Below are positions 7,470-15,838 of a stretch of DNA of 42,173 bases, in pieces. Each line of letters opens with the position of its first letter. Positions within the stretch are counted from its first letter, which is position 1. Source of the DNA: Clostridiales bacterium (GTDB lineage: Bacteria; Bacillota; Clostridia; HGM11327); NCBI GenBank assembly GCA_015056385.1, contig SVGI01000008.1, positions 1-42,173 on the forward strand, in the 5' to 3' direction. Both the position numbers and the translations under genes were made by a program. The notes below the pieces were generated by a model. It ran no database searches and was not told where the DNA came from. It worked only from the letters and a program-made list of their open reading frames with translations.

Positions 7470-9668
7470 ATGGCTAAAAACAACAAGACTACCGCAGATA
7501 AAGAATTACAGTTAAGGGAAGCCCTTGTAAAACATTACGGACAGAATGCGTGGGACACATTTGCCAAGGCGTACGCTAAGGCAAAGCTGTTGCACGACGG
7601 TCAGACACGCTTTTCAGGAGACGAATATATAATTCACCCTATAAGCGTGGCAATTACTCTTGCAGAGCTTGGTATGGATAAAAATACCGTTATTGCAGGC
7701 TTGCTTCACGATACTGTGGAGGATACCCCTTATACCAAGGAGGAGCTTACTGCGGATTTTGGCATAGACGTTGCAAATCTTGTTGATGCTGTTACAAAAA
7801 TAGAAAAATACGAATTTTCAAGCTCTCAGGAGGCACAGGCAGAAAACTGGAGAAAAATGCTTGTTGCTACGGCAAAGGATATAAGAGTTATCGTAATTAA
7901 ACTGGCAGACAGACTCGATAATCTCCGCACAATGGAATTTATGCGTGAGGATAAGCAAAGGCAGAAGGCTTACGAAACTCTTGAAATATTTGCCCCCCTT
8001 GCTCACAGGCTGGGTATGTTTAAGATGAAGTGGGAGCTTGAGGACCTTTCATTAAGATTTATCGATCCGGTAGGCTATGCCGATTTAAGTAAAAAGGTTG
8101 CCTATAAGCGCGTTGAAAGAGAGCAGTATGTACAAAGCCTTATTTCAGCCTTAAAGCAGAAGCTTGACGAAGCAGGTATTGAAACGCAGATAGAGGGTAG
8201 ACCGAAGCATTTTTACAGTATTTACAGAAAAATGTACCTTCAGGGTAAGGAATTTGGCCAGATATACGACCTTATAGCATTAAGAGTTATCGTAAAAACG
8301 AAAATGGAATGCTATATGGCAGTAGGTATCGTGCACGATTTATGGAAGCCCGTTCTCAACAGATTTAAGGACTATATTTCAACACCTAAGCCAAATATGT
8401 ATCAGTCCCTTCATACTACTGTTATTGACGCAAGGGGAGAGGTGTTTGAGGTTCAGATAAGAACGGAGGAAATGCACCGTGTTGCCGAATACGGTGTTGC
8501 GGCTCATTGGAAATACAAGGAGGGAAAGGATGCAGCGCAGTCTGCAAACGATTCCTTCGAAAGCCTTATGCTTCGTTTGCGTGAGCTTCTTGAATGGCAG
8601 AGTGAGGATCACGATGCAGAGGACTTTATAAATGCCGTTAAGGAGGACCTTGTAGTAGATGAGGTGCTTGTATTCACTCCCAAGGGTGATTTGAAAAGCT
8701 TACCCAAGGGCTCCACACCTATCGACTTTGCATACCACGTTCACAGCGAGGTAGGTAATAAGTGCGCAAGCGCCCAGGTAAACGGTAAACAGGTTCCTTT
8801 GAACTATACTCTTCAGACAGGCGACGTTGTATCTATAAGAACACTTTCAATGGCGCGTCCCAGCCGTGATTGGCTTAATATTGTAAAGAGCACACAGGCA
8901 AGGGAAAAAATTAAGGCGTATTTCAAGAAAACCAACCGTGATGAAAACGTTATACGCGGTAAGGATATGCTTGAAAGGGACGCAAAGCGCCAGGGCTATC
9001 TTTTGAGTGAGCTCGTCAAAAAGGATGCTCTTTCAAACGTTTTGTCCCGCTATTCATTCAAAAATCCAGACGATTTGTACGCGTCTGTCGGATACGGCGG
9101 CCTTACTACAAACAAGGTTCTGTTTAAGCTTATAGAATACTATAAAGAGGAACAGAAGAATAATCCCGATGCTGTTCTTGCAGAAGCAAATCTCAAGGGC
9201 AAAAAGCCTTCGAAATCAACGTGCCACGGCGTTTATATCCCCGGCGTTGATAACGTTATGGTTCGCTTTGCGAATTGCTGTAATCCTATACCGGGAGATC
9301 CTATAGTAGGCTACATTACAAAGGGTAACGGTGTAAGCGTTCACAGGCTTGATTGCTCGAATATAGCCTCAACGGAAAACAGTGATTACAGAATGGTTGA
9401 TGTAAAGTGGGACGACGGTTATAAGGGTATGTTCCTTTCCAGAGTTACGGTTATAGCTGATGCAGGAGTGAATATTAACAAGCTTTCCGCTGATATTACA
9501 CTTATGATAGCGGATATAGGCATGGAGCTTGTAATTATATCACTCGATAGACATAAAAACGTTATTAAAATATCCGTTAACCTGAAAAATGTTGACCAGT
9601 TGAACAATTTTATAAATAAGATAAAAGCAAAGCAGGGCGTAAAAAACGCCTTCAGAACCAATGAATAA
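7470..9668 (+). CDS. relA: Bifunctional (p)ppGpp synthetase/hydrolase Rel
   Basis: Makes and degrades the stringent-response alarmone (p)ppGpp. Full length at 732 residues. The HD hydrolase domain shows H56, H80-D81 and D147/D150 in LADRLDNLR, so the hydrolase site is intact. The synthetase domain shows GRPKHFYSIYRKM and the RFKD motif (298-301), the RxKD form found in bifunctional enzymes, then YQSLHTTV. TGS follows at about 390-455, then the Cys-containing RIS/zinc-finger region (CCNPIPGDPIVGY) and a C-terminal ACT domain. There is no strong ribosome binding site; GAGG in the end of apt may serve, suggesting translational coupling to apt 8 bases upstream. Confidence 0.97.
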   Translation: MAKNNKTTADKELQLREALVKHYGQNAWDTFAKAYAKAKLLHDGQTRFSGDEYIIHPISVAITLAELGMDKNTVIAGLLHDTVEDTPYTKEELTADFGIDVANLVDAVTKIEKYEFSSSQEAQAENWRKMLVATAKDIRVIVIKLADRLDNLRTMEFMREDKQRQKAYETLEIFAPLAHRLGMFKMKWELEDLSLRFIDPVGYADLSKKVAYKRVEREQYVQSLISALKQKLDEAGIETQIEGRPKHFYSIYRKMYLQGKEFGQIYDLIALRVIVKTKMECYMAVGIVHDLWKPVLNRFKDYISTPKPNMYQSLHTTVIDARGEVFEVQIRTEEMHRVAEYGVAAHWKYKEGKDAAQSANDSFESLMLRLRELLEWQSEDHDAEDFINAVKEDLVVDEVLVFTPKGDLKSLPKGSTPIDFAYHVHSEVGNKCASAQVNGKQVPLNYTLQTGDVVSIRTLSMARPSRDWLNIVKSTQAREKIKAYFKKTNRDENVIRGKDMLERDAKRQGYLLSELVKKDALSNVLSRYSFKNPDDLYASVGYGGLTTNKVLFKLIEYYKEEQKNNPDAVLAEANLKGKKPSKSTCHGVYIPGVDNVMVRFANCCNPIPGDPIVGYITKGNGVSVHRLDCSNIASTENSDYRMVDVKWDDGYKGMFLSRVTVIADAGVNINKLSADITLMIADIGMELVIISLDRHKNVIKISVNLKNVDQLNNFINKIKAKQGVKNAFRTNE

Positions 9669-9678
9669 GGGGTTTTAG

Positions 9679-10125
9679 GTGAGAGTTGTAATTCAGCGCG
9701 TTTTAAGGGCAAGCGTTACTATTGATTCAGAGGTAACTGCCACTATCGGCAAGGGGCTTCTTGTTTATGTAGGAATAGGCAAAAACGATACACAGAACGA
9801 TGCGGATTGGATGGTTAACAAAATAACCTCCATGCGTATTTTTGAGGATAACGAGCAAAGGATGAACCTAAGCGTAAAGGACGTGGGGGGAGAAATTTTG
9901 GCAGTATCCCAGTTTACTCTTTACGGTGATGCTGTAAAGGGTACGCGCCCCAGCTTTTCATCTGCAATGGCGCCAACAGAGGCGAAGGCTATGTACCGCT
10001 ATTTTGCAGACCGCCTTATTGAAAGCGGTATTCCAATTCAAGAGGGCGTTTTTGCGGCTGATATGAAGGTTGAAAGTATAAACGACGGTCCTGTAACTAT
10101 AATTCTGGAAGGTAAAAATGCTTAA
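9679..10125 (+). CDS. dtd: D-aminoacyl-tRNA deacylase
   Basis: Hydrolyses D-amino acids mischarged on tRNA, and glycine on tRNA-Ala. 148 residues, the normal length. It shows the N-terminal MRVVIQRVxRASV, the active-site SQFTLYGD (77-84), and near the C-terminus NDGPVTI with the cross-subunit Gly-Pro motif. It uses a GTG start at 9679 with AAGGGG 6 bases upstream. It follows rel by 10 bases and overlaps the next gene by 8 bases. Confidence 0.97.
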   Translation: MRVVIQRVLRASVTIDSEVTATIGKGLLVYVGIGKNDTQNDADWMVNKITSMRIFEDNEQRMNLSVKDVGGEILAVSQFTLYGDAVKGTRPSFSSAMAPTEAKAMYRYFADRLIESGIPIQEGVFAADMKVESINDGPVTIILEGKNA

Positions 10126-10762
10126 TTTTACTGTTATGCCCTTGGGTATTTTAGGCGCAAACTGTTACATAGTATATGGCAAGGAAAAATCTGCCGCAAT
10201 AATAGATCCGGGCGGAAACGTGGATATTGTTAAGAGTAAGGTAGAGGAGCTTGGGCTTAATGTTAAGCACGTTATACTTACTCATGCTCATTTCGACCAT
10301 ATTTTTGCAGCGCAGGATATAGCTCAAAATTACTGTGCAGACATAATTGCAGGTGTAAACGAAAAAGAATTGCTCAACAATCCCGAGCTTAATTTAACCT
10401 CAAAATTTTCAAGAAGGCCGTTGTCGTTTGACGCAGACGTATACGTAAGCGACGGGGATAACATTACCCTTGGCGACGTAACGCTTTCTGTAATAGAAAC
10501 TCCTGGCCATACTCCCGGAGGAATTACGCTTTATACTAAAGGCTACGCGTTTACGGGAGATACACTGTTTGCCTCGTCCGTAGGCAGATGCGATTTTCCC
10601 TTGGGAAGCGAAAAAATGCTTGCTCAGTCATTGAAAAATAAGCTGTTTAAGCTGCCTGGTAAAACCTGTGTCTTGCCGGGCCACGGATCTCAAAGCACAA
10701 TCTCCAAAGAAAAAAAGGAAAATTACGCTGCGCAGGATATTATAACGGCGTACAGAGTATAA
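10118..10762 (+). CDS. Metallo-beta-lactamase-fold hydrolase (glyoxalase II-like)
   Basis: A 214-residue zinc hydrolase of the YqgX/glyoxalase II-like group. The metal-binding motif THAHFDH supplies H56, H58, D60 and H61; GHTPGG and the FTGDTLF block supply further ligands, and GHGSQS provides the last histidine. The substrate cannot be told from sequence; thioester hydrolysis (hydroxyacylglutathione-type) is the usual annotation but is not proven for these short Firmicute forms. It starts inside the end of dtd with GGAAGG before the ATG. In Clostridia this gene commonly sits between dtd and hemZ. Confidence 0.9.
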   Translation: MLNFTVMPLGILGANCYIVYGKEKSAAIIDPGGNVDIVKSKVEELGLNVKHVILTHAHFDHIFAAQDIAQNYCADIIAGVNEKELLNNPELNLTSKFSRRPLSFDADVYVSDGDNITLGDVTLSVIETPGHTPGGITLYTKGYAFTGDTLFASSVGRCDFPLGSEKMLAQSLKNKLFKLPGKTCVLPGHGSQSTISKEKKENYAAQDIITAYRV

Positions 10763-10785
10763 CTGAAAATAAATACTAAAGATTT

Positions 10786-12243
10786 ATGATTGTACTGTAT
10801 GTTGATGAAAAAGGGCTTGCAAATGAAGCGGGAGAGCTTATAAGGTCCTTTTATCCCACCGAAAAAGTAATTATTAAGGATTCAAAGGATAAAACGGAAG
10901 AGGATTTTTTGTTTTATCTTTCCTGTACCCATAATTTCACACCTCAAAAATGGTGCGTTACTCTTTCGTACCCTCAAAAGGGCGGTGAAATCACACGTTA
11001 TTCAGATGTAATTGAAGAATATGATGATAAAATTCTTTACAGGCGCGCTTTGAAGGGTAAAATGAAAAGCACAGTATATTCCGTATTAAAGGAAAATAGC
11101 GGTGCTTCTTTGCCTTACGGTATGCTAACGGGTGTTAGACCTCTTACAATAGCCCAAAGGGTGGTTGAGGCAAGTAATAATCCTGTTTATGACCTTCAAA
11201 AAGAGTACGATGTTTCCCGCGAAAGGGCGAAACTCCTTGTTGAAACCTGTATAGAACAGCAAAAGTATCCTCTTAAGGAAAATGCCGTTTCATTCTACGT
11301 GCATATCCCTTTTTGCACAACAAAATGCAGCTATTGCTCATTCCCCTCGGATACGGTAGCAAGGGCAAAAAAGTATCTTGATAAATACGTATCAGCTATA
11401 AAGAAGGAGCTTGAGGCGATAGACGCCGGTTACAAAGGCGAGGTTGAATCCCTGTATATCGGTGGAGGTACGCCTACATCTCTTTCAGAGGAGCAGTTTG
11501 CTGAGCTTATGGAGGCTGTGGGGAAGATAGTAATTAAGCGCAATATTCCGGAGTTTACTGTTGAATCAGGCAGGCCGGATACGATATCATACTCGAAATT
11601 AAAGGCTATGAAAAATGCAGGGGTTACAAGAATTTGTATAAATCCCCAAACTCTGTCTGATAAAACCCTTTCTCTTATAGGAAGAGCGCACACCTCACAG
11701 GATTTCTTTAACTGCTTTTACATGGCAAGGGAATTAGGTTTCCATAACATAAATACAGATATTATATTGGGGCTTCAGTCTGAAACACAAGCAGATATGC
11801 TCAATACTCTTGAGGGGCTTATTGCCTTATCTCCCGAGGGTATTACGGTACATTCTCTGGCAAAAAAGCATGCCTCAATTATAAACCAGCTGAGCGTAAA
11901 TATATATGAATCAAGTGATATAGATTTTGTTTCTCTATCTGCTGATATATACGGCAGACTGTTTGAAAGCGGATATATTCCGTATTATCTTTACAGGCAA
12001 AAATACACCCTGGGTAATGCTGAAAACGTAGGTTTTATTAAGCCCGGACACGCCTGTATATATAATATCAGAATGATGGATGATAGGTGCAGTGTTCTTG
12101 CCGCAGGGGCAGGGGCTGTAAGTAAAATGTATTACGGAGATAATATGCTGCTTGAAAGGCAGTGTAATTATAAATACGCTCCCGATTATATTGAAAAAAT
12201 AGATATTCAAATTGAAAACAAGCTTAAAATGCTCAAAAAATAA
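10786..12243 (+). CDS. hemZ: HemZ-type coproporphyrinogen III oxidase-like radical SAM protein
   Basis: 485-residue radical SAM protein of the HemN/HemZ group. The cluster motif C177-x3-C181-x2-C184 lies in YVHIPFCTTKCSYCSFP; YIGGGTPTSL, the VESGRPDTI block and INPQTL follow. An N-terminal region of about 165 residues precedes the radical SAM domain, as in HemZ. HemZ proteins are named for anaerobic protoporphyrin synthesis, but in Clostridia without other haem genes the true role is unknown. It is the last gene of the recJ operon, and its 3' end forms the left arm of an intrinsic terminator. Confidence 0.88.
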   Translation: MIVLYVDEKGLANEAGELIRSFYPTEKVIIKDSKDKTEEDFLFYLSCTHNFTPQKWCVTLSYPQKGGEITRYSDVIEEYDDKILYRRALKGKMKSTVYSVLKENSGASLPYGMLTGVRPLTIAQRVVEASNNPVYDLQKEYDVSRERAKLLVETCIEQQKYPLKENAVSFYVHIPFCTTKCSYCSFPSDTVARAKKYLDKYVSAIKKELEAIDAGYKGEVESLYIGGGTPTSLSEEQFAELMEAVGKIVIKRNIPEFTVESGRPDTISYSKLKAMKNAGVTRICINPQTLSDKTLSLIGRAHTSQDFFNCFYMARELGFHNINTDIILGLQSETQADMLNTLEGLIALSPEGITVHSLAKKHASIINQLSVNIYESSDIDFVSLSADIYGRLFESGYIPYYLYRQKYTLGNAENVGFIKPGHACIYNIRMMDDRCSVLAAGAGAVSKMYYGDNMLLERQCNYKYAPDYIEKIDIQIENKLKMLKK

Positions 12244-12258
12244 TTTGAGCATTTTTTC
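12226..12258 (+). terminator. Intrinsic terminator at the end of hemZ
   Basis: AAAATGCTCAAA (12226-12237) pairs with TTTGAGCATTTT (12244-12255), with a run of six T at 12252-12257. The left arm lies inside the hemZ coding sequence. Confidence 0.88.
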
Positions 12259-12305
12259 TTTTATTGGACAGTATAATTATACAAAAGAATAAAGGGGCTG
12301 TCCGT

Positions 12306-13364
12306 ATGATGAAAACACTGAAGCTTGTATTTGCGTGCGTTATTTTATTTTGTTCTATAGTAATGATATCCTTCAGCACTTTTCTGTTAAAGGCAAGTGC
12401 TGATTTTATTTTTGATGTCAAAAAGGAGCCGGATACATATATTACAGATGTTTCGGGTGAAACGGATATAAAGGAAAACAATTCGTTGCATACTCCGTAT
12501 GACAGTAATTTGAAGCTTACCGTATATAATCATCAGGAAAAGGAGTATGAGGAGCTAACTCTCCGTGAGTATTTAATATGCGCTGTTGCAGGAGAAATGC
12601 CTACAACGTTTGAGGCAGAGGCTCTTAAGGCCCAGGCTATTGCGGCGAGAACCTACGTTATGGCAAGGCACAGTACGTATTCCACAGCGCACTGTAAAAC
12701 CCATAAAGAGGCAAGCGTTTGTACAAACAGCTCGTGTTGTCAGGCGTATAAAAGCCCTGAAAAAATGGCTTCATCCTGGGGAGATAAGTATGATAAATAT
12801 TACAGTATGTATGCAGATGCCGTAGACAATACAGACGGTCAGATAATAACGTACAACGGTAAGCCTATTTCAGTATTCTATTTTTCAACAAGCAACGGAT
12901 ATACCGAGGCCTGCGAGGATGTTTTTGTGGCAAAATTGCCCTATTATACCTGTGTAAAAAGCGAAAACGAGGAAAATGCCCCAAGATATTACAATTCAAA
13001 GAAAATAGATATCGATGATTTTATAAACGGGTTAAGAGCCTTGTCAGGGGATAACTCTATAACCAAAGAAAACGTAAGGGATAAGGTAAAGGTTTTGTCT
13101 TATACCGAAGGGGGAAGAGTAGATAAAATTCAGATAGGGAATAAGGTTGTAAAGGGCACCTCATTCAGAGGAGAATTTTCTCTTAATTCTGCAGATTTTA
13201 CCGTTAAATACAGTGAAGATTACGTTACTGTGGAAACCTACGGCTGGGGACACGGTGTAGGTATGAGCCAGAACGGCGCAAATCAAATGGCTAAAAACGG
13301 CTCTGATTATTTTGATATTTTGTATCATTACTACGTAAATACGTTGATTCAAAGGGCGAAATAA
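12306..13364 (+). CDS. spoIID: Stage II sporulation protein D (lytic transglycosylase)
   Basis: Peptidoglycan lytic transglycosylase that, with SpoIIP and SpoIIM, drives engulfment of the forespore. Start ATG 12306 follows AAAGGGG by 8 bases, giving 352 residues. There is one N-terminal membrane segment (about 5-28). The catalytic region AVAGEMP puts the expected catalytic glutamate at 97, followed by ALKAQAIAARTY; a cysteine/histidine cluster (HCKTH...CTNSSCC, about 129-145) fits the zinc site, and the C-terminal GWGHGVGMSQNGA is diagnostic. A TATAAT at 12272-12277 lacks a partner -35; the gene is expected to be sigma-E dependent but I see no convincing sigma-E site. Confidence 0.95.
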   Translation: MMKTLKLVFACVILFCSIVMISFSTFLLKASADFIFDVKKEPDTYITDVSGETDIKENNSLHTPYDSNLKLTVYNHQEKEYEELTLREYLICAVAGEMPTTFEAEALKAQAIAARTYVMARHSTYSTAHCKTHKEASVCTNSSCCQAYKSPEKMASSWGDKYDKYYSMYADAVDNTDGQIITYNGKPISVFYFSTSNGYTEACEDVFVAKLPYYTCVKSENEENAPRYYNSKKIDIDDFINGLRALSGDNSITKENVRDKVKVLSYTEGGRVDKIQIGNKVVKGTSFRGEFSLNSADFTVKYSEDYVTVETYGWGHGVGMSQNGANQMAKNGSDYFDILYHYYVNTLIQRAK

Positions 13365-13376
13365 AATATTATAAAT

Positions 13377-13406
13377 GTATTTTTTTCCTTGATTAAGGCA
13401 AATATA
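13377..13406 (+). promoter_or_regulatory. Possible sigma-F/G-type promoter of the spoIIQ-like gene
   Basis: GTATT (13377-13381), a 15-base spacer, then GGCAAATATA (13397-13406) matches the forespore sigma-F pattern (GYATA, then GGNNANANTR) with one mismatch in each box. It lies 48 bases before the start codon. The match is suggestive only. Confidence 0.3.
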
Positions 13407-13453
13407 TATGTGAAGCAAAAAGGCTTGATATATTTAACTGTAAGGAGAAAAAT

Positions 13454-14221
13454 ATGCACAGTAAAAATGATGATACAAAGTATAAAAACAACCCTGCATC
13501 AAAAGCAAAAAGTACAATCAGAAGAAACGTTGTATATGCCGCTCTTGCATTTGTTTTACTTTCTGCAGGCTTGGGCGCAATAATTGCAGGCGTATCAGGC
13601 TCAAATGAGCCCATTGTCAGCCCTCCGTTGAACACCAATGATATAATAAACAATTATACACCCCCGGTAAATTCCCAGGAGGTTATTACGCCAAGGCCTA
13701 CGGCAACTATACCTATCGTAAGCACACCTACCCCTGTAATACAGGTAACTCCACCTGTTATTGAAACGCCAACGCCTACCTCGGGGCCTGTTTCAAGTGA
13801 TACAGAGGTTTCCTTTTTTATCGAACTACCCTTTGACGCACAAAGCGTTATAAACGATTTCAGCGATGATGAGCTCGTTTTTTCAGAAACTCTTGATGAA
13901 TGGACCACACACGCAGGCGTTGATTTCAAATGCTCAATAGGTGAGGAGGTTCGCTGCGCAGCAGACGGAATCGTATCAAATATTATTGACGATCCTCTGT
14001 ACGGCACAACTGTAATTGTACAGCATAAGGATGGCTTCAGTACGCTTTACAGCGGCATAGATCCTTCAAGTGTACAGTATGATGAATTGGTTGCCCGTGG
14101 ACAGATTCTTGGTACAGTATCGGGAGAGATACCTATTGAGGAATCAATTAAGGAGTCCCATATTCACTTTGAGCTTTTTAAGGATGGGCAGATAATTAAT
14201 CCCCTGGAATATACAAGATGA
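13454..14221 (+). CDS. spoIIQ: SpoIIQ-like M23 (LytM) family protein
   Basis: 255-residue membrane-anchored LytM-domain protein. It has one membrane segment (about 27-46), a Thr/Pro-rich linker (about 79-112), then the LytM domain (about 118-252). Zinc ligands H153 and D157 (HAGVD) and H236/H238 (HIHFEL) are present, but the usual YxHL histidine is replaced: the sequence reads TLYSGIDPS. AAGGAGA lies just before ATG 13454. Position directly after spoIID, 89 bases apart, is typical of clostridial spoIIQ, which forms a channel with SpoIIIAH between mother cell and forespore. Whether this copy is an active endopeptidase is uncertain. Confidence 0.8.
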   Translation: MHSKNDDTKYKNNPASKAKSTIRRNVVYAALAFVLLSAGLGAIIAGVSGSNEPIVSPPLNTNDIINNYTPPVNSQEVITPRPTATIPIVSTPTPVIQVTPPVIETPTPTSGPVSSDTEVSFFIELPFDAQSVINDFSDDELVFSETLDEWTTHAGVDFKCSIGEEVRCAADGIVSNIIDDPLYGTTVIVQHKDGFSTLYSGIDPSSVQYDELVARGQILGTVSGEIPIEESIKESHIHFELFKDGQIINPLEYTR

Positions 14222-14228
14222 ATTTTAC

Positions 14229-14261
14229 AAAAGGACGAGAAAATGTTTTCCCGTCCTTTTT
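14229..14261 (+). terminator. Intrinsic terminator after the spoIIQ-like gene
   Basis: AAAAGGACG (14229-14237) pairs with CGTCCTTTT (14252-14260), extended by GAAAA/TTTTC, followed by T residues. It stands between convergent genes and may work weakly in both directions. Confidence 0.8.
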
Positions 14262-14283
14262 AAGATAATTACATTGATGCCGA

Positions 14284-14718
14284 TTATATCTTCTGATGTT
14301 TTTTGTTATTCAGGTTTACTCCGATTATTCCGCCTATAATACCTACGCCTACTGCAAATATTATATCTGAAATAAGAATATTGGTGAGCATGAATTCATC
14401 AAAAAATAACGCCCCGATTACTATTGAAAGCAATATATAAACAGCGCCGCACACACCACCTAAAAGCCACCCCTTATGCTTAACGGATACAGCGCAAAGT
14501 ATAGCGCCTATAAGAATACTTATCAGGCGTACGATCTGTACCCACAAGGGTATTACGTTGTCAGGAATCTCAAACAACCAAAGTATTAATGCGCTTATAA
14601 GTAATAATACAATTGTTAATGCAATAGATATTGCAACCGATCTCAATACCGTGATACTGCATTTCAAAACGAAGTTTGAAAGTATATTTTTTTTATTTTG
14701 TATAGCCTTGCCTTCCAT
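14284..14718 (-). CDS. TIGR04086-family membrane protein
   Basis: 144-residue integral membrane protein with about four segments (roughly 25-48, 60-80, 85-108, 112-135) and a basic, Lys/Asn-rich N-terminus. The GWLLGGVCGAVYILLS stretch is the recognisable family signature. AAGGAG (14731-14726) precedes the ATG. Members occur in many Firmicutes, often near yajC or SCIFF genes; the function is unknown. Here it lies about 10 kb from the SCIFF locus. Confidence 0.7.
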   Translation of the reverse strand: MEGKAIQNKKNILSNFVLKCSITVLRSVAISIALTIVLLLISALILWLFEIPDNVIPLWVQIVRLISILIGAILCAVSVKHKGWLLGGVCGAVYILLSIVIGALFFDEFMLTNILISDIIFAVGVGIIGGIIGVNLNNKKHQKI

Positions 14719-14781
14719 ATTTCAACTCCTTGTAATCAGTGATAGTTAAATTTATGTTGTGAAAGGGAAAGCTATTACAAC

Positions 14782-14812
14782 AAAAAAAGAGCGAATATAA
14801 ATTCGCTCTTTT
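14782..14812 (-). terminator. Intrinsic terminator of the 14835-15233 gene
   Basis: A perfect 12-base stem, AAAAGAGCGAAT (14785-14796) with ATTCGCTCTTTT (14801-14812) and a 4-base loop. Read on the minus strand it ends in seven T residues, so it terminates leftward transcription. Confidence 0.9.
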
Positions 14813-14834
14813 AATACTTGAATAAATGCTTTGC

Positions 14835-15233
14835 TTATGCAGCAGGTGTGGGAGCAGGTGTAGGTGTAATGCTTACATCAATCTTTACATGGTTGGGGCA
14901 CTGAACGAATCCTGTGTGCTCATTATAAAGCGCAATAATGTTTCCTGTGGTTGAATCGGGGCATACAGGGATAGCGCCGTTTTTGAAATACGTTACCAGC
15001 TCGTTTGAAGTGGGGAATTCAGTTTCGGACTTATTGTTTTCCAAACGCCACTTTTCAATGTTTGTTTTTATTGCTTCCTGGAAATCCAGGCAAGTTTCAA
15101 ACTTTTCAGATGATGAACCGATGATATTTACTAACTGCCAAGCAATGAAAGCCATTATGATAATCATAAGAAGGCAGATTGCTATTTCAAAAATTGAAGG
15201 CGGATTTCTTGTTATGTCTTTTTTCTTAGCCAT
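14835..15233 (-). CDS. Small single-pass membrane protein, pseudopilin-like
   Basis: 132 residues from the ATG at 15233 (MAKKKDITRN), chosen over an upstream in-frame start because GGAG (15244-15241) lies 7 bases before it. A short basic N-terminus leads into one hydrophobic segment (about 17-37, IFEIAICLLMIIIMAFIAW), then an extracytoplasmic domain. The distal part has two cysteines in an arrangement seen in the C-termini of minor pilins (AIPVCPDSTTGN ... GFVQCPNH). The protein ends in a TPTPAPTPAA tail. There is no canonical prepilin GF cleavage site, so pilin assignment is inference. I do not recognise a named family. Confidence 0.7.
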   Translation of the reverse strand: MAKKKDITRNPPSIFEIAICLLMIIIMAFIAWQLVNIIGSSSEKFETCLDFQEAIKTNIEKWRLENNKSETEFPTSNELVTYFKNGAIPVCPDSTTGNIIALYNEHTGFVQCPNHVKIDVSITPTPAPTPAA

Positions 15234-15265
15234 ATTAGTTCTCCTACATAGTATGTACTTCAAAC

Positions 15266-15294
15266 ATTATACACTATGTTTTCAAATAAAGCAA
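15266..15294 (-). promoter_or_regulatory. Sigma-A promoter of the pseudopilin-like gene
   Basis: Minus-strand TTGCTT (15294-15289), 17 bases, then TATAAT (15271-15266), 33 bases before the start codon. Confidence 0.75.
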
Positions 15295-15344
15295 CAACAA
15301 AAAACAAAAAAATAGCGGAGATTTATATATATAATAAATAATAC

Positions 15345-15373
15345 TTTACACAAAAAGCTTTTTGGTGTATAAT
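15345..15373 (+). promoter_or_regulatory. Sigma-A promoter of rpsO
   Basis: TTTACA (15345-15350), exactly 17 bases, TATAAT (15368-15373). The expected transcript begins near 15380, giving a leader of about 80 bases. Confidence 0.85.
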
Positions 15374-15378
15374 ATTAG

Positions 15379-15445
15379 CGTTGCCTTATCCCAGCTTTCC
15401 GAAGCTCCGACGCAGGCTTGGATAAACGGCGTATTATTTTACTTA
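15379..15445 (+). promoter_or_regulatory. Structured rpsO leader, candidate S15 autoregulatory RNA
   Basis: TTATCC (15386-15391) pairs with GGATAA (15420-15425), reinforced by GCC (15383-15385) with GGC (15428-15430). Inside, AGCTT (15393-15397) and AAGCT (15402-15406) close a TCCG tetraloop. AGC at 15393-15395 can instead pair with GCT at 15416-15418, so two mutually exclusive folds are possible. Firmicute rpsO leaders are known to bind S15 and repress translation; that this one does is inference from position and structure. Confidence 0.5.
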
Positions 15446-15461
15446 AAGGAGATTGCTTGTT

Positions 15462-15725
15462 ATGGACAAAGCAAGAAAACAGGAAATTATCGAATCGTAC
15501 GGTCTTCATGAGGGAGACACAGGCTCAGCAGAAGTACAGATTGCTCTTCTTACAGAAAGAATCAATCATCTTAATGCTCATCTTAAAACTCATCCTCATG
15601 ATTTCCACTCCAGAAGAGGTCTTCTTATCATGGTTGGTAAGAGAAAAGGTCTCTTGAGCTACCTCAATGATATTGATGTAAATCGTTATCGCGAGATAGT
15701 TAAGAAGTGCGGTTTGAGAAAGTAA
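15462..15725 (+). CDS. rpsO: 30S ribosomal protein S15
   Basis: Primary 16S rRNA-binding protein of the small subunit platform. 87 residues from ATG 15462, preceded by AAGGAGA at 15446-15452; an in-frame TTG nine bases earlier is too close to that site. Family signatures are [32 protein letters not shown] and the C-terminal KKCGLRK. pnp follows, the usual rpsO-pnp order, with a hairpin between them. Confidence 0.98.
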   Translation: MDKARKQEIIESYGLHEGDTGSAEVQIALLTERINHLNAHLKTHPHDFHSRRGLLIMVGKRKGLLSYLNDIDVNRYREIVKKCGLRK

Positions 15726-15731
15726 AAGCTT

Positions 15732-15755
15732 TGAGCGGCTTATGCCGCTCATTTT
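15732..15755 (+). terminator. Hairpin after rpsO (terminator or processing site)
   Basis: TGAGCGGC (15732-15739), loop TTAT, GCCGCTCA (15744-15751), then only TTTT. It is a strong stem with a short T-tract. It may attenuate transcription into pnp, or act as a processing/stability element as in other rpsO-pnp operons. Confidence 0.65.
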
Positions 15756-15838
15756 ACTGAAAATTAATGAATTAATATATGAGAATTTGCACGCTGCATT
15801 AAGGAATGCGGTTTTGGATGCAAATAGAAGGAGAAAGA

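Noticed and set aside
12272-12277. Sigma-A promoter for spoIID
   Set aside because: TATAAT is present, but the expected -35 position falls in the hemZ terminator and does not match; the gene is expected to use a sporulation sigma factor.
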